Assembly: GCA_030549335.1 (NCBI GenBank)
Contig: CM060196.1
Coordinates: 72,004,139-72,068,138, forward strand
Source of the DNA: Pontederia crassipes
Lineage: Eukaryota; Streptophyta; Magnoliopsida; Commelinales; Pontederiaceae
DNA: 64,000 nt
Reading direction: 5' to 3'
Under the pieces are notes generated by a model, which saw only the letters and a list, made by a program, of their open reading frames with translations, was not told where the DNA came from and did no database searches. The position numbers and the translations under genes are program-made. Positions 49,131 to 60,672 of this stretch are shown in pieces (position 1 is the first letter of the stretch; every line of letters starts with the position of its first letter).

Positions 49131-49293
49131 CCAAGGGATAAATTTATTCGTACAAAAGGAATTTGGTCAACTTCAAATTCTCTTCCTTCAGCCTAGGAAA
49201 GTTTATACAAATGCTACTAATGCATAGTAGGTTTATTCGGAAAGATAATAAAAGTAATCCAAACGCAGTCAAAGTTATCCCAAGTGTATCATC

Positions 49294-49730
49294 AGGCGCC
49301 GTTTGGATCCCGGATAGAGTTAGTAGGAATAAGTCAATATATTCTAGCAATTAAAGTTTATTCAAAAAGATAATAAGATTTTGTCTTGTGCTATTCCACC
49401 ATCGATCACGTTTGAATGATCAGAGAATAAGCTTGTGAGAAATGTCATCCGACCCCTCGCACTTGTTTAAAAATTTGGCAGACGCTTTCCCCTTTTCCTC
49501 ACATAAATAGTTAAATGACGTCCATACCATCCACGTGATAGTAGAATATAACATATTCTACCATTTTCAAAGAATACGACAACCTGAAAAATAGCAAGTT
49601 GATAGATTTAAACATGTCTTGAATTTTGTGAGGGTCCCGTCAAAGATTATTCCTATTACTCATGTTGTTTGGCAATTTTCCACCAAATAACAATTTATTC
49701 ATTCGTATAACCTAGATCCAAATGGCGCCT
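49294..49730. mobile_element. MITE with GGCGCC ends, about 440 bp
   Basis: The left end AGGCGCCGTTTGGATCCCGG (49294) and the complement of the right end AGGCGCCATTTGGATCTAGG (49730) form a terminal inverted repeat of about 20 bp with three mismatches. The interior is non-coding. Ends of the 'GGCGCCGTTTGGAT' kind are common in non-autonomous plant DNA transposons. No identical target duplication is evident, so the superfamily is open. Two frames of about 65 codons that cross its left end are chance. Confidence 0.7.
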
Positions 49731-50030
49731 TAGAATTAGAGGTGCTTGACGAATTAGATGGATCCCTTATTAGCTTAGTCAATCAGGTTTTGGCTATATA
49801 TCATACCAACATGGGAGTGTTCAATAAACTTTTAACCTTGTTCTCCCGGATAAAGAGGGTTGACAATTAGACAGATCAAACTAATTCATTAACTTTTTTA
49901 TTTTTTAAATATTTTGAGCAATCGATCCTACATATTTTGATCAAACTAGACATATCAAATTGCTCCATGGTTGTGCTGTTGTATTGAAGGATATATATCA
50001 CAAATATTCATTCATTCTTTCATTCATTCA

Positions 50031-50037
<7 letters not shown>
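49731..50037. other. Intergenic
   Basis: Nothing recognised. Short AT-rich sequence between the MITE and a trinucleotide repeat. Confidence 0.4.

Positions 50038-50110
<73 letters not shown>
50038..50110. repeat. ATT trinucleotide microsatellite
   Basis: About 24 uninterrupted ATT units. The poly-isoleucine and poly-tyrosine frames here (49960-50165) are artefacts of the repeat. Confidence 0.97.
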
Positions 50111-50115
<5 letters not shown>

Positions 50116-50340
50116 TTGTTTATTTTCTCAATAATTTTGTAACATGTATTCATAATAATTATTAATTAAGGTGGACTATCTGCATAGTCCGAACTTGACT
50201 AAAGCTTAGGTTTTGGAAAAAAATATTTACAGTCAAGTATAATTTTGTCAACATCAAGAACTTATGTGTTAAAGTTTTGGATTCAAATTTGAAAATAACA
50301 TAATATATTGTTAAGTTAAAATTAAACTTGAATCATATAT
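50111..50340. other. Intergenic
   Basis: AT-rich sequence with no recognisable content. Confidence 0.35.
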
Positions 50341-51760
50341 CACTACAACAAATATATCGAATAGTCATGCAATTTTGCATTTAAAAGGAGTGTGAGCTAA
50401 ATCGACATCAAAGTCGAAATAGTGTTTTTGTAGAACCAAATGATAGGTGACGCCCATTGTCTATAACAAAAAATTTAAATATAATGTCTGCCAATGTATA
50501 TAAAATTATAAATATATTTTTCATATATTAAATTTTAATTAATAAATTTATTATATATAAAAATATATTTATTATTTTATACACATTGGGGCCATATTGG
50601 GAACACAAATGCCACGATAAATTAGTGCCACCTTAGGGGTCAACTTAGCGTCGACTACAAGGCGGCACAAATATTTTAGCGGTGTAGATTATCAACATCA
50701 CGTTAATACTATATTAATAGTGATACTTAGCAATGTTATTTCTTGCATGTGGATTAATCATGACGCCACAATGTCGAGATGACGCTGAATTTTCGGCGTC
50801 AACATTTTGTAAATGGTAATTTGCGGTCATTGGGAGACAACAAATGTCACCTGTATATCTTCTACCCTACGGCGATACTATAAGGTTTTATTTGGCAAAT
50901 ATCTAGCGGAGAGATGGGATGAGATGGTGTGATGAGTGATGGGATGGGATGACGTGGTGTGTTATTAGAAAGTCCATGTTTGGATAATAAAGTATATAAG
51001 TTGTAGGGTAGAGTAATGAAAGTTTTATTTATATAAAAGTCATTTTTATCATTCATTATATATTTAAAGTATTTATAATCGTTAATTAGGAGTGAACATG
51101 AACCGGGATGATTTGATTGCCCTCGTCCTCAATGGCTTGAATTTTCCAAATTTTTTCTCAATCGATGGATAATTGGGTCAGGATTATGTCTCATTTCTTT
51201 GACACCCAGCCAGATTGGGCCGGGACCGAATCCGATTTTTACGTTCCGATTCGATTGAATATATTATATTAATATTAAATTATTTTTAAATAGTATATTT
51301 ATGTTTATTTTGAATAAATTTTATATTTACTAAAAATTATAGATAAATATGTATTCATATTAGAAAAAAGATAATATATCAATGAGATAGAGATGAGAGA
51401 GAGAGGAAGTTTAATTTGGTAAGGAGAGGAATAATTTAATTTGATAATAAAAAAGGAAAGAAGTTAATTTGGTCTAAAATAATCTATCTCTTCTCATTCT
51501 ACCAAATTGATGGAATGAAAAATGTGGTGTTTAAAGGACTTAGCTATTCCACCCTATCTCTTTTAATTTAAAAAAAATATAACCAAACATGGTTTAACTA
51601 ATTTCATTCCATCATATTCCACCCCACCCCTTCATATTCCTCAATTCAAACATACCCTTAGCGTCACAGTTTTTGACATGCTAAATTGATGACTATTTGA
51701 CATATTTTTTGGAGTGCATATAAAGTTATAGACATTTTTTTTCTACAAAAAAAAAATTAG
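50341..51760. mobile_element. CACTA-like remnant with a nested TIR element
   Basis: Begins CACTACAACAAATAT at 50341, a CACTA-type terminus. The interior (to about 50875 and again near 51660-51720) carries 'gacgc', 'ggcgtca' and 'agcgtc' motifs like the other CACTA elements. A separate sequence at about 50883-51660 interrupts it: it opens TAAGGTTTTATTTGG, closes with the complement of TAAGGGTATGTTTG, and has G-rich 'gggatgaga' words near one end and complementary 'ttccacccc' words near the other. That inner piece looks like a non-autonomous TIR element. The right end of the CACTA remnant is not clear. Confidence 0.5.
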
Positions 51761-53001
51761 TGGTTATTATTAACTATTTATTCTACAAAAATCAATGCTC
51801 CTCTTGGCCACTTCGATAAATAAACTCGCATTTCTTTACAAAATAATAATAATAATTTTATTCTGGTTTAACGTACAAATAATTTAACATAAGAGAAGGG
51901 GGAAATGACATTGACCAAATCCCATCGTAGAAATTTCATGAGCATCAAATAAGAGGTTTCAAAATTTTCAAATTATGAGATATAATCATTAACAATTAGA
52001 TTATAAAATAATAATGGTATAAAAAATCAATCAAACATCTGAATTTTCAATCATTATTTTTTTCTGCATCTCTCTATTTTCCTATTCCATTTTTAACTTC
52101 TTTTCTGAACAAAAAATTAAAAATGATTACCTCCAAAAATCTCCCAAGTTAACTTTACCCAATTATCTATCAATATCATTTTCAAATATTCACATACACT
52201 CAAATTACCGCATGAAAATAATGTGTTTAAAAATTGGTTCATAAATTGTCGTAGTGTTCTGCTCATAACTCAATTTGATATCATACTTTGGTAAAATAGC
52301 TCTATATGAAACTCTGAAAACATTAATCTTGCAATAACCATATTTACGATAATTTACTTACATGAACTTATTTAGAAACATATCCGACGTAGAAGATAAC
52401 ATGAATTGATTGAATATATCAACTACGTGGATTAATCAACAGCATCACATGCCATATCTTTCTCATGTTTAGTGAAGCAATCGAATGATCAAATCAACAA
52501 CGATTGCGTGAACAATGTTTGCAAGTAAAGAATGAAGACATACAAGTAATAGGCAACTTTATTTGTTAAGTAAAACTAATTGGTTGTAGAAATCTATTAT
52601 TAATCTGATGTTGTCGCATGTTTAAGTTAAAAAAAACGATGAGTAAATTTATCATTATATAAAGAAGCTGTAAATTTTATTGTCCCTCGACAACTTTTTC
52701 ACGTATATAAAAAATAGATGGGACAAGGAAAGGTTAAAAGTTGTTAATATCACTGTAGAGTATGTTTTTGTCACGCAAAAAAGAACATAGTTTTGTACAT
52801 AAGTACATTGACATACTCAAACAGATACAGAATGTTCAATAAAAGAAATCATGACTTCATATTCATCCACCTCTTGATCAGATATTTTAAAAGGTGACAT
52901 AAAAGTAGAGGATAAATGCCCACTTATTAAGTTGTGAACACAGGACAAATTAAGAAAAGAGAATTATACATATTCTCCATGTACGAATTATACAATCAAT
53001 C
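51761..53001. other. Intergenic, upstream of the WAK fragment
   Basis: AT-rich DNA with no frames worth noting and no terminal repeats that I can pair. The last part may be the former promoter of the WAK fragment starting at 53002. Confidence 0.4.
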
Positions 53002-53301
53002 ATGAAGTTCCAAAGCATGTTTAAAGGAAGAGTGATGCGTCCAAATGAGAGGAAAACAATGGTGCTCCTGTTGGTCCATATACTACTTCAGATGCTGGTA
53101 AACGGCACTGGTCAGGATGCAAAGCCTGGCTGCCCAGATCACTGTGGCGATGTACATCTACCATTCCCCTTTGGTGTGAGCGCTGATTGCTCAAGGGATG
53201 GTTTTGTTGTCAATTGCACCATGACTGAAGATGGATCCTACAAACCCTTTGTCCACTTGTTTGAGATAATCAACATATCACTTCCAACAGCTAAAGCACA
53301 C
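53002..53301 (+). pseudogene. WAK extracellular fragment (truncated)
   Basis: Start of a second WAK gene: an N-terminal hydrophobic signal (TMVLLLVHILLQMLV), then the galacturonan-binding pattern CPDHCGDVHLPFPFGVSADC, FVVNCT, and EIINISLPTAKAH, which matches the place where WAK proteins continue with the ARVY-type strand. At about 53301 the sequence changes abruptly into an ATT-rich tract and the frame ends soon after (53349) without the rest of the domain. No EGF, membrane or kinase part follows in the next 3 kb. It is more diverged from the gene at 43273 than a recent duplicate would be. A dead fragment. Confidence 0.85.
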
Positions 53302-53366
53302 ATTATCATTATTATTATAGATTATTTGATTAAGAAAATATTTAGTTAAGATAACACAAATATTAC

Positions 53367-53810
53367 TGTTAATAATACTTTGAATCTGAACCCAGTTGGT
53401 CCCTCTACATAGTCAGGCGCTTCAGCAGAATTCCCCTACGGGGGTCTCGTTGCCCGGTCAGCGAGCCTGTGAGGGTCATGGGGGGATCCAGGGGGATCCC
53501 CCTGCGGGAGTTGCAAGGGGGCGGAGCCTCCTGAGCAAAATTTTTAGGGGTATTCTGTTTGTGATTCGGATTTGATTTATTACCTTATCACGAGATAAGT
53601 GTCCTATTTTCAGAAAATTTATTTAGAATCCCAGTCCGTATGTAATTCCTATCATCTGTTAAAATGAGTGCTTATATAAACTTCCTAGGGGTCTAGACAG
53701 AGACGCATCCTTGTAATCATTGTTATTCCATAACAAAGAGCCGCCGCCGTTTTTCCCTCTTTGCGTTCTTCTGTATTTCGTGCGATCCCTCTGTCCCCCT
53801 TTTCGTAACA
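53367..53810. mobile_element. Solo LTR, 444 bp, copia-like
   Basis: The ends are TGTTAATAAT and TTTTCGTAACA, giving inverted TGTTA/TAACA termini. The flanking 5 bp are ATTAC on both sides (53362-53366 and 53811-53815), a perfect target duplication. Inside are a TATA-like TATATAAAC (about 53672-53680) and a downstream part resembling R/U5, so the LTR reads on the plus strand. There is no internal region. It lies just after the truncated WAK fragment. The exact TSD suggests it is younger than the other solo LTR at 28247. Confidence 0.85.
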
Positions 53811-53815
53811 ATTAC

Positions 53816-54269
53816 ATTTATTTAGAAGATTTATTTTTTAAAAAAATATCTGATACTGGTTTAAATAGTATAATGTCTAACTACTTTTTTTTATAATATC
53901 TATGCATCGTGCGGGATAATATTATATGCACTATTATAAAGATAAGTAGGCATTCTTTTTTCTTAAACATTTGTAAAGACTTTCTAATTTTTTACATACT
54001 ATAGATGAGTAAATATATAAGATAAAACATCAAAAAAATGAATTGAATAAAAACTAAATGTAAATCATATTTTTATCCATTTTTTATGCCGCATTATCAT
54101 AATAACAATATAACTAAAAAAATAACATGTAATATGTATATATATAAGATATGTATTAAAAAAATTCAATGTGAAGTAGTATTCAATCTAAATTATTATT
54201 AGTTCTAATATATACTATTACAATAAATATGCATATAAGGACATATAAAAGATATCACTTGACACTTTA

Positions 54270-54305
<36 letters not shown>

Positions 54306-54807
54306 CGTGTGAATCGTGTAGTCAGACACTTTGAATCTTTAGAGAAGCATGCAATCCATATTATTGAATCAAAATGATGCCAATTCAAAGGTCCAAAATT
54401 TATAATTGCATGCCAATATGATGATGATGATGATAAGTATTAGTAACAGTATTATTATTTATATTATATGCACAATAATAATTTTGTTTACAGTAATTGT
54501 GGTTCTTATTTTGATAAAATAAATAGATAAAAATCTAAATAATATAGAAATAAAAATTAATATGATTTGTTTTCATTAGACATTTGCAATTTAATGTGAA
54601 AACATGAGAAAAGTTTTTTAAAAGAGATTGAAACATTAAATTTGTTCGTAATCATATTAAAATTTGATTGAATTTCGTGTATGGCCTACAGACTGGTATT
54701 AAACAAAAGAAGAAATACAAAAATATTCATGAAAAACGATGATAAAGGAAATATGCCAAATGATATCCAGTTTTTGTATTAAACATAATGCTTCTTCTTT
54801 GCTTCTA
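53816..54807. other. AT-rich intergenic region
   Basis: Contains AAT/ATA trinucleotide runs near 54270-54304 and GAT repeats near 54420-54435. No gene and no recoverable WAK sequence. Confidence 0.45.
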
Positions 54808-55165
54808 GTCGAGCCTCCCACACTCACACATGCAGTGTAATTTTAAAATGTTGACGAGGTCTACCCTACAACTTTAATGAAATTTTTTTTGACAGCTACA
54901 TAATAAATATAATTTGTTGACAATCTATTAATAATTGATATAATTTTATGTAAAGACCTTACCATTCTAAATTATGCTTTTCGCTATCAAATAATTTTAT
55001 TAACTTGAATATGATTATGTAACTTCTTATAATATTAGTTCATTTTTATATTTTTCAACATATTCTCAACCTTCCTAAAAAAAATTGTCTAATCCCATTT
55101 TGCTTGGTGATACAAGAAAAATGTGTACTTCTAAACTCATAATTGTATCAAGGTCACACCACTGG
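54808..55165. repeat. Duplicated non-coding block, copy 2
   Basis: Diverged copy of 41780-42215, collinear over about 350 bp but lacking that copy's extra local duplication. It ends like the other with 'aactcataattg', then 'atcaaggtc'. A further phrase from the same flank, 'gatcaaggtccaacgatga', recurs near 55913. As copy 1 precedes a WAK gene, this copy may mark the upstream side of a lost or more distant WAK unit. Confidence 0.7.
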
Positions 55166-56738
55166 ATAAATAGAATTTAAGGTTAGACGTAATGTAACTC
55201 CTTCGAGAGGTTCCCAGATCGAGCCCCCGAATTGCTTGGTTTTTTATTGCATTTTAGCTTCCTAAGCTCATCTATTATTTTATTTAATATTTAAATTACT
55301 TCTGTAAAATTTAATTTTCCCAAACTAATATTAATTGAACTTGAGATCAAAATTATCAAAGATTATTTGAATATATAATATTTCGATTTTATCTTTAGAA
55401 AAAAATATTCAATTTTATATCATCATAAATAAATAATTTATAAGTTATATATATTTAATAATTATTTTATTTCATATCCATAATTTTTTACATAAATAAA
55501 TAATTTTAATTTAATAAACAATAATGTGAATTAATATCTTAAAAAAGTGATTTCCATTAGGCAAATATATTTATAATTATTTTTTATTTTAATTATCTCA
55601 TTGTATAATTTTACATTAAAATTACTATTTAATACTATTTTCTTTATCATGAGGAGAATACATTCCTCACTCGAGTATATACTTTTTAATATAAATTCAT
55701 ATTTAAAATGTTTTGAATATTTCTAATTATATACGTGTGTATATATAGAATTAAAATGTTAAAAAAATTCTTATTTATTCTAAAAACTTATTGTTTAAAA
55801 ATATTTTTTTGTGTGACAAATGTTAAAACTGGAAAAAAAATAATATTTCATATTGACAAATATATATTTTTATAATCTTATTATATGTGAACCCACTTAA
55901 TTGGTTGGCTAGATCAAGGTCCAACGATGAATTAATTGAGGTCCCATTTTGTTTGTATATATTTGGTAACTTATATTTTATAAACATTAGAAAAATGAAA
56001 AATCTTTTTTTTTTGTAATACACGTACTGTAACATGTATGGGTAACGTTTATCAAAACATTGCCATTTTTGTTGCATTAAATTGGCATTTTGCGATGCTT
56101 AATAACCATTAGTAAAGGTCTTTAATTAATTATTTAAACACCTCATCCGTGCAATGTTCCAATTTCTTTTGTTAACTAATCATTCATCCAACGCTTGTAG
56201 CTTCAAATACATTAAAAGATTAAGCTTAACAAGGGCAGGAGGGACCTTAATTATTTGAAGACGGAGCAAACAAGGACTTGACAGACGAAACCAACAATAC
56301 ATAGAAGATAAAAAAAGAACAAAAATCAAATGACGAAATAGAAGTCCAATACAAATATCAAAATTTTCAAAATTAAAGATTCGACAACAGAAGAAATATA
56401 TATAATTAGTGTTTACGCGTAGATTATGGTACAATAGTTCATATACATGCATTTTATTTTCTGTTACGTATTTTGAACCTTTAACAATATTGATGACAGT
56501 TTTTTGGGGGTTGCCTTTGATATCAAATAAATGCATATGATTAGCTAAATAAAAGGAATAGAAAGTAAAAATTGTGATGAAGTGAAAAATTTCGGTAATC
56601 CAACAAATATAAAATAGTTGACTCAATCTTTAGTATAGAAGCCGAAAGTGAGTATTTATTTTTAAACAAAGGATATTATATTTAAAAAGTACACCAAATG
56701 CCCTTTAACTTTAAAGTTTGTTCAGCAATATCCATCAA
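55166..56738. other. AT-rich intergenic region
   Basis: No supported gene. The 148-codon minus frame at 56180-56626 is the longest unassigned frame here, but it is rich in Phe, Ile, Tyr and Leu, as AT-rich DNA gives, and shows no domain. The last 50 bp (from about 56689) belong to a short tandem repeat also present at 63834-64000. Confidence 0.4.
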
Positions 56739-56884
56739 CACTATAAGAAAATTGGTGATTAGCGACGCAATATGACGCCTCCAAACACAGTGACGCTATA
56801 AAGATGCCACTAGCGTCTCCATTACGTCTACTTAGCGTCACGAGAATCAGATGCCACTTGCCTCTCGATAACGTCTCATTCACG

Positions 56885-57890
56885 TCTTCTTAGCTACTCA
56901 GCGAGTTGACGTTAAACATAGCGCAATCGAGACACTACGTAGACGCTATGATTTCGCGCGACGAATCGCAAATGTGTGGCAGCACCTAGCGCCGTTCTGG
57001 CATCGATAACGTTAGACGCGAAACTAGCGTCTCACGTCTGAAGACTCTAAAGAAACGCTATATGGCGTCTCAATGGACGGAGATGCTAATGAGACGCTAC
57101 CTTATATATTTACACACTATATTATATATACTATATGTCAATCAATAAATTCATTAAATATTATATTAGTATTAATTACACGATTATTAACATATTATTA
57201 ATAGCATAATATCAACATATATATGTATTAATTACACGATTATAAATATATATGTATTTTTACATGATAAGAGTGTTCCTAAATATATAATTTGTTACCT
57301 ATATTATTTATGTTATCTATACATATAATATATATAATATTTTAATTATGCATATATCTTAATTATGCGTCTTCTTAGCTATTCAGCGAATTAACGTTAA
57401 CTCTCTAACGCAATCGAGACGCTATGTAGACGCTATTATTTCGCGCCATGAACCGCAAATGCGCGGCAGCACGTAGCGCCGTTCTGTCATCGACCACTAG
57501 CGTCTCATGTCTGAAGACTTTAAAGTACTTTAGACGCGACACTAGCGTCTCATGTCTGAAGACTCTAAAGCGATGCTTTATATATGGCGTTTCAAACAAA
57601 AGAGACGCTAATGAGACGCTACTGTATATATTTAAACACTATATTATATACTATATGTCAATCAATAAATTCATTAAATATTATATTAGTATTAATTAAC
57701 GATTATTAACATATTATCAATAGCATAATATCAACATATATATGTATTAATTACACGATTATATATATATATGTATTTTTACATGATAAGAGTGTTCCTA
57801 AATATAATTTGTTACCTATATTATTTATATTATCTATACATATAATATATATAATATCTTAATTATGCATATATTATTATATAGTTAATC
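56885..57890. repeat. Roughly 485-bp tandem duplication inside the CACTA element
   Basis: Unit 1 starts near 56885 and unit 2 near 57369, both with 'cttcttagct(a/t)(c/t)tcagcga', then 'acgcaatcgagac', 'cgcaaatg(t/c)g(t/c)ggcagcac', 'cgccgttctg', and an AT-rich tail with 'tatgtcaatcaataaattca'. Unit 2 carries an extra 45-bp duplication of the 'tagcgtctcatgtctgaaga' phrase (57498 and 57543). Close similarity suggests a fairly recent duplication of subterminal DNA. Confidence 0.85.
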
Positions 57891-58858
57891 ATGGGATTAC
57901 GATAGTTGATTAAGTGATGGATATTTTAGCGTCACAGTAGACACTCAATAGCGTCCACATAGCGTTTAACGAGCGCCGCAGCTAGTGTCGACGCTATGAT
58001 GACACTATGGGCGTCTCTCTAGCGTCGCATGTTCGAGACGCCATATTGTTTGAGACGCTAGTTCGGCGCTACGGTGTCGCTAAATGAAACTAGCGACTCA
58101 ATGGCGTCTATAGTGCGCCTCCTAAGCCAACTTTTTACCCCTCGCTCAATCGGGCACATATAGACATATAAATACGCGTATATGCCGATATTTATATATA
58201 ATAAGTGCATATATACACATTATTATAACCAAATCTGACACATATAAACAAATACACATATATATATTCACTTCGAATACGTATACATATACATATTATC
58301 TATATATATATGACTCGCACATGTATAGACATATACATACGCATATATACTTATAATACATATAGACGAAACACATTGTTGTAACTTAATCTCTCACACA
58401 TAGACATATATATACGTACGCACATATTACATATTTATATATATACACACACAATTGTGTTATATACACATATACATACATATTTATAATTTTGTATACA
58501 TACATGATAGATTATCGGAAGAAAATAAAACAATAGGAACGGAGCATAATGCGATGATACGTTACATTGATAAATAAAATTACATACATACTAAAAAAAT
58601 TTGAAAAAACTTTTGTTGAGCGTCTCAATGGCGTCGCGATAATGAGACGCTACACCATTGAGACGCCCCGACGACGCTATGGTGTCGCTACGTTGTCTTA
58701 GCGACACATTAACTTCTCTATAGCACCGCGCTAGCTGAATTGTGACAGTGTCAGCGCCTACATGGTGTCTACGTAGCGTCTCGTTATTTTGCGACGCTAA
58801 AAATTACTTAAATCCCTAACCCCTCTTCTTCGTTTTCACTTTTTACTGTTTACCATCG

Positions 58859-59460
58859 CCTGACGCCCGACGCGCCCCGACGCGCCCCGACGCCCGACCT
58901 CCGATGCGCCCCGATGCCCGACCTTCGGCGCCCGACATCCGACGCCCTCCACTGCCGCCTCCGGCCTTCGCCCGATGTCCGATGCCCGACGACCGCCCTC
59001 CACCGCCACCCTTCGCCTCCGCCGCCATTCACCTCCGTCGCCCTCCGCATTCGACAGCCTCCCCGACGCCCTTGGCATTCGACCGCCATTCGCCTCCGCC
59101 GCCATTCGCCATTCGCCCTTGGCATTCGACCGCCATTCGCCTCCACCGCGGGTCACCTCCGCCGTTGCGTCATCCGCCTCCCCGACGCCCGCCCTCCACC
59201 GCGGGTCGCCTACGCCGCCGCGTCATCTGCCTCCCCGACGCCTACCCTCCACCGTGGGTCACCTCCGCCGTCGCGTCGTCCGCCTCCATCGCCGCCCTTG
59301 GCATCCACCACCGCCGCGTCGTCCGCCTTTGCCGCTGCGTCATCCGCCTCCCCGACGCTCGCCCTCGACCGCAGGTCGCCTCCACCGCCGCCTCGTCCGC
59401 CCTCCGCCTCGGGTCGCCTCCGCCGCCGCGTCGTCCGCCTCCACCGCCGCCGCCGCCCTT
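58859..59460 (+). repeat. GC-rich leader with 53-bp minisatellite
   Basis: A CpG-rich block of 'cccgacg' and 'cctccgccgcc' words. A 53-bp unit starting 'gcgggtc(a/g)cct' is clear at 59148 and 59201 and again, less perfectly, from 59254. Because 53 is not a multiple of 3, the repeat cannot keep one coding frame, so the long overlapping frames here (up to 187 codons) are not good gene candidates. Its place just before the transposase start resembles the GC-rich block of the other CACTA element. Confidence 0.8.
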
Positions 59461-59590
59461 AAGTTAAGTATTACTTATTCATGTTATGAATTAAGTTAAG
59501 TATTACTTAAGTTAAGTATTACTTATTCATGTTATGAATTAAGTTAAGTAGTACTTAAGTTAAGTATTACTTAAGTTAAGTTAACTTATG
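59460..59590 (+). repeat. TAAGTTAAGTATTACTT tandem repeats
   Basis: Repeats of 'taagttaagta(t/g)tactt', some followed by 'attcatgttatgaat', lie between the GC-rich leader and the first transposase frame. Probably intron or leader DNA. Confidence 0.85.
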
Positions 59591-59775
59591 TTAATTGTTA
59601 AGTTAACTTATGAATAAATTCATGTACTTTCACATTCTTGGCGATAAAATGAGATTACGATTTGACGATGAAGTACTTAAAACATGTGATTTTGGACTTA
59701 ATTTGTAAGTTCAAAATCACACGTTTCAAGTACACGAATTTATTGACATATGGTTTAATGTTGTCTGTTACAGAA

Positions 59776-60574
59776 ATGACAAAGCCATATCGTAGTTGGA
59801 TTCGTCATTGGAAGGATAAACATGACGTCATAACTGAAGAATATAAGGATGGTGCTGATGAATTCATTAATGTGGCATATCAAAATGAAGGTGTTGCTTC
59901 TTCATATGGTGAAATCTTATGTCCATACCGGAAGTGCAAATGTTATTAGTGGAAAGTAAGATATGATGTGCAGAAGGATTTATATTACAATGGCTTCTTA
60001 CTTACATACACCAATTGATTACTACGGTGTTATAGAAGATATCCTAGAATTATCTTATTTGAGAAAATCTAACAAAGTCGTTGTGCTAAAATGTCATTGG
60101 TTCGATCCAGAGAAAGGAGTTCGGATCGATCAAAAATTTAAATTGGTGGATATTAACCCTCGATCGAGACTTCAAACATACGATCCATTCGTATTGGCGG
60201 AACAAGCACAACAAGTGTACTACACTAAGTATCCATCGAAAAGAACCAAGGATGAATGGTGGGCGTCATGCAAGGTGAGGAGTAGACTATTCTTAGTAGA
60301 AACAATGGTAGAGGAGAATGAAACATCATCCGTACACAACGATGTGCCCATGGATGATTACTATCAAGAAGATAGAGTGAATGAGACGATTGATGTGGCC
60401 GATGGAGTTGGGAATTTTTAATTGGTCGATGACGCTGAGCCAATGGAAGAGTTCAATTCAAATGACCTCTTGGATGTGAACTTTGATAATTTCAGTGATA
60501 ATGACTCGAACCAAGATTATAGCGACGATGATAAAGATGATGAAAATGAATCAGAATACGAAACAAGTGAATGA
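59776..60574 (+). pseudogene. TNP2-type CACTA transposase remnant, core missing
   Basis: Two recognisable ends of the TNPD/TNP2 transposase are present without the middle. The first (59776-59949, after a splice-acceptor-like TTACAG) encodes MTKPYRSWIRHWKDKH... and ends with GEILCPYRKCKCY, the N-terminal transposase-associated domain with its Cys pattern. The second (about 59987-60300) encodes ASYLHTPIDYYGVIEDILEL, VVLKCHWFD and DPFVLAEQAQQVYY, the DUF4216 domain normally near the C-terminus, followed by an acidic tail interrupted by a stop at about 60419 and resuming to about 60574. The large catalytic Tnp2 region between these domains is absent. A deletion therefore removed the enzyme core. 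No activity expected. Confidence 0.85.
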
Positions 60575-60672
60575 ATCCCGTAGTTATTATAATGACATGA
60601 TCTTTTTACTTTTCTTTTAAAGTTATATATGGTTACCGATAATAAGAGAAGTTTCTTTCTTTTCTTTCAGTC

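Noticed and set aside
49960-50165. Poly-isoleucine and poly-tyrosine frames
   Set aside because: Direct translations of the ATT microsatellite.
56180-56626. 148-codon minus-strand frame
   Set aside because: Hydrophobic AT-rich composition, no domain, no promoter or splice context; most likely chance.
58836-59499. Many long overlapping open frames (up to 187 codons) on both strands
   Set aside because: They come from a GC-rich, stop-poor leader with a 53-bp minisatellite. Several frames are open at once, compositions are low-complexity, and a 53-bp unit cannot preserve a coding frame.
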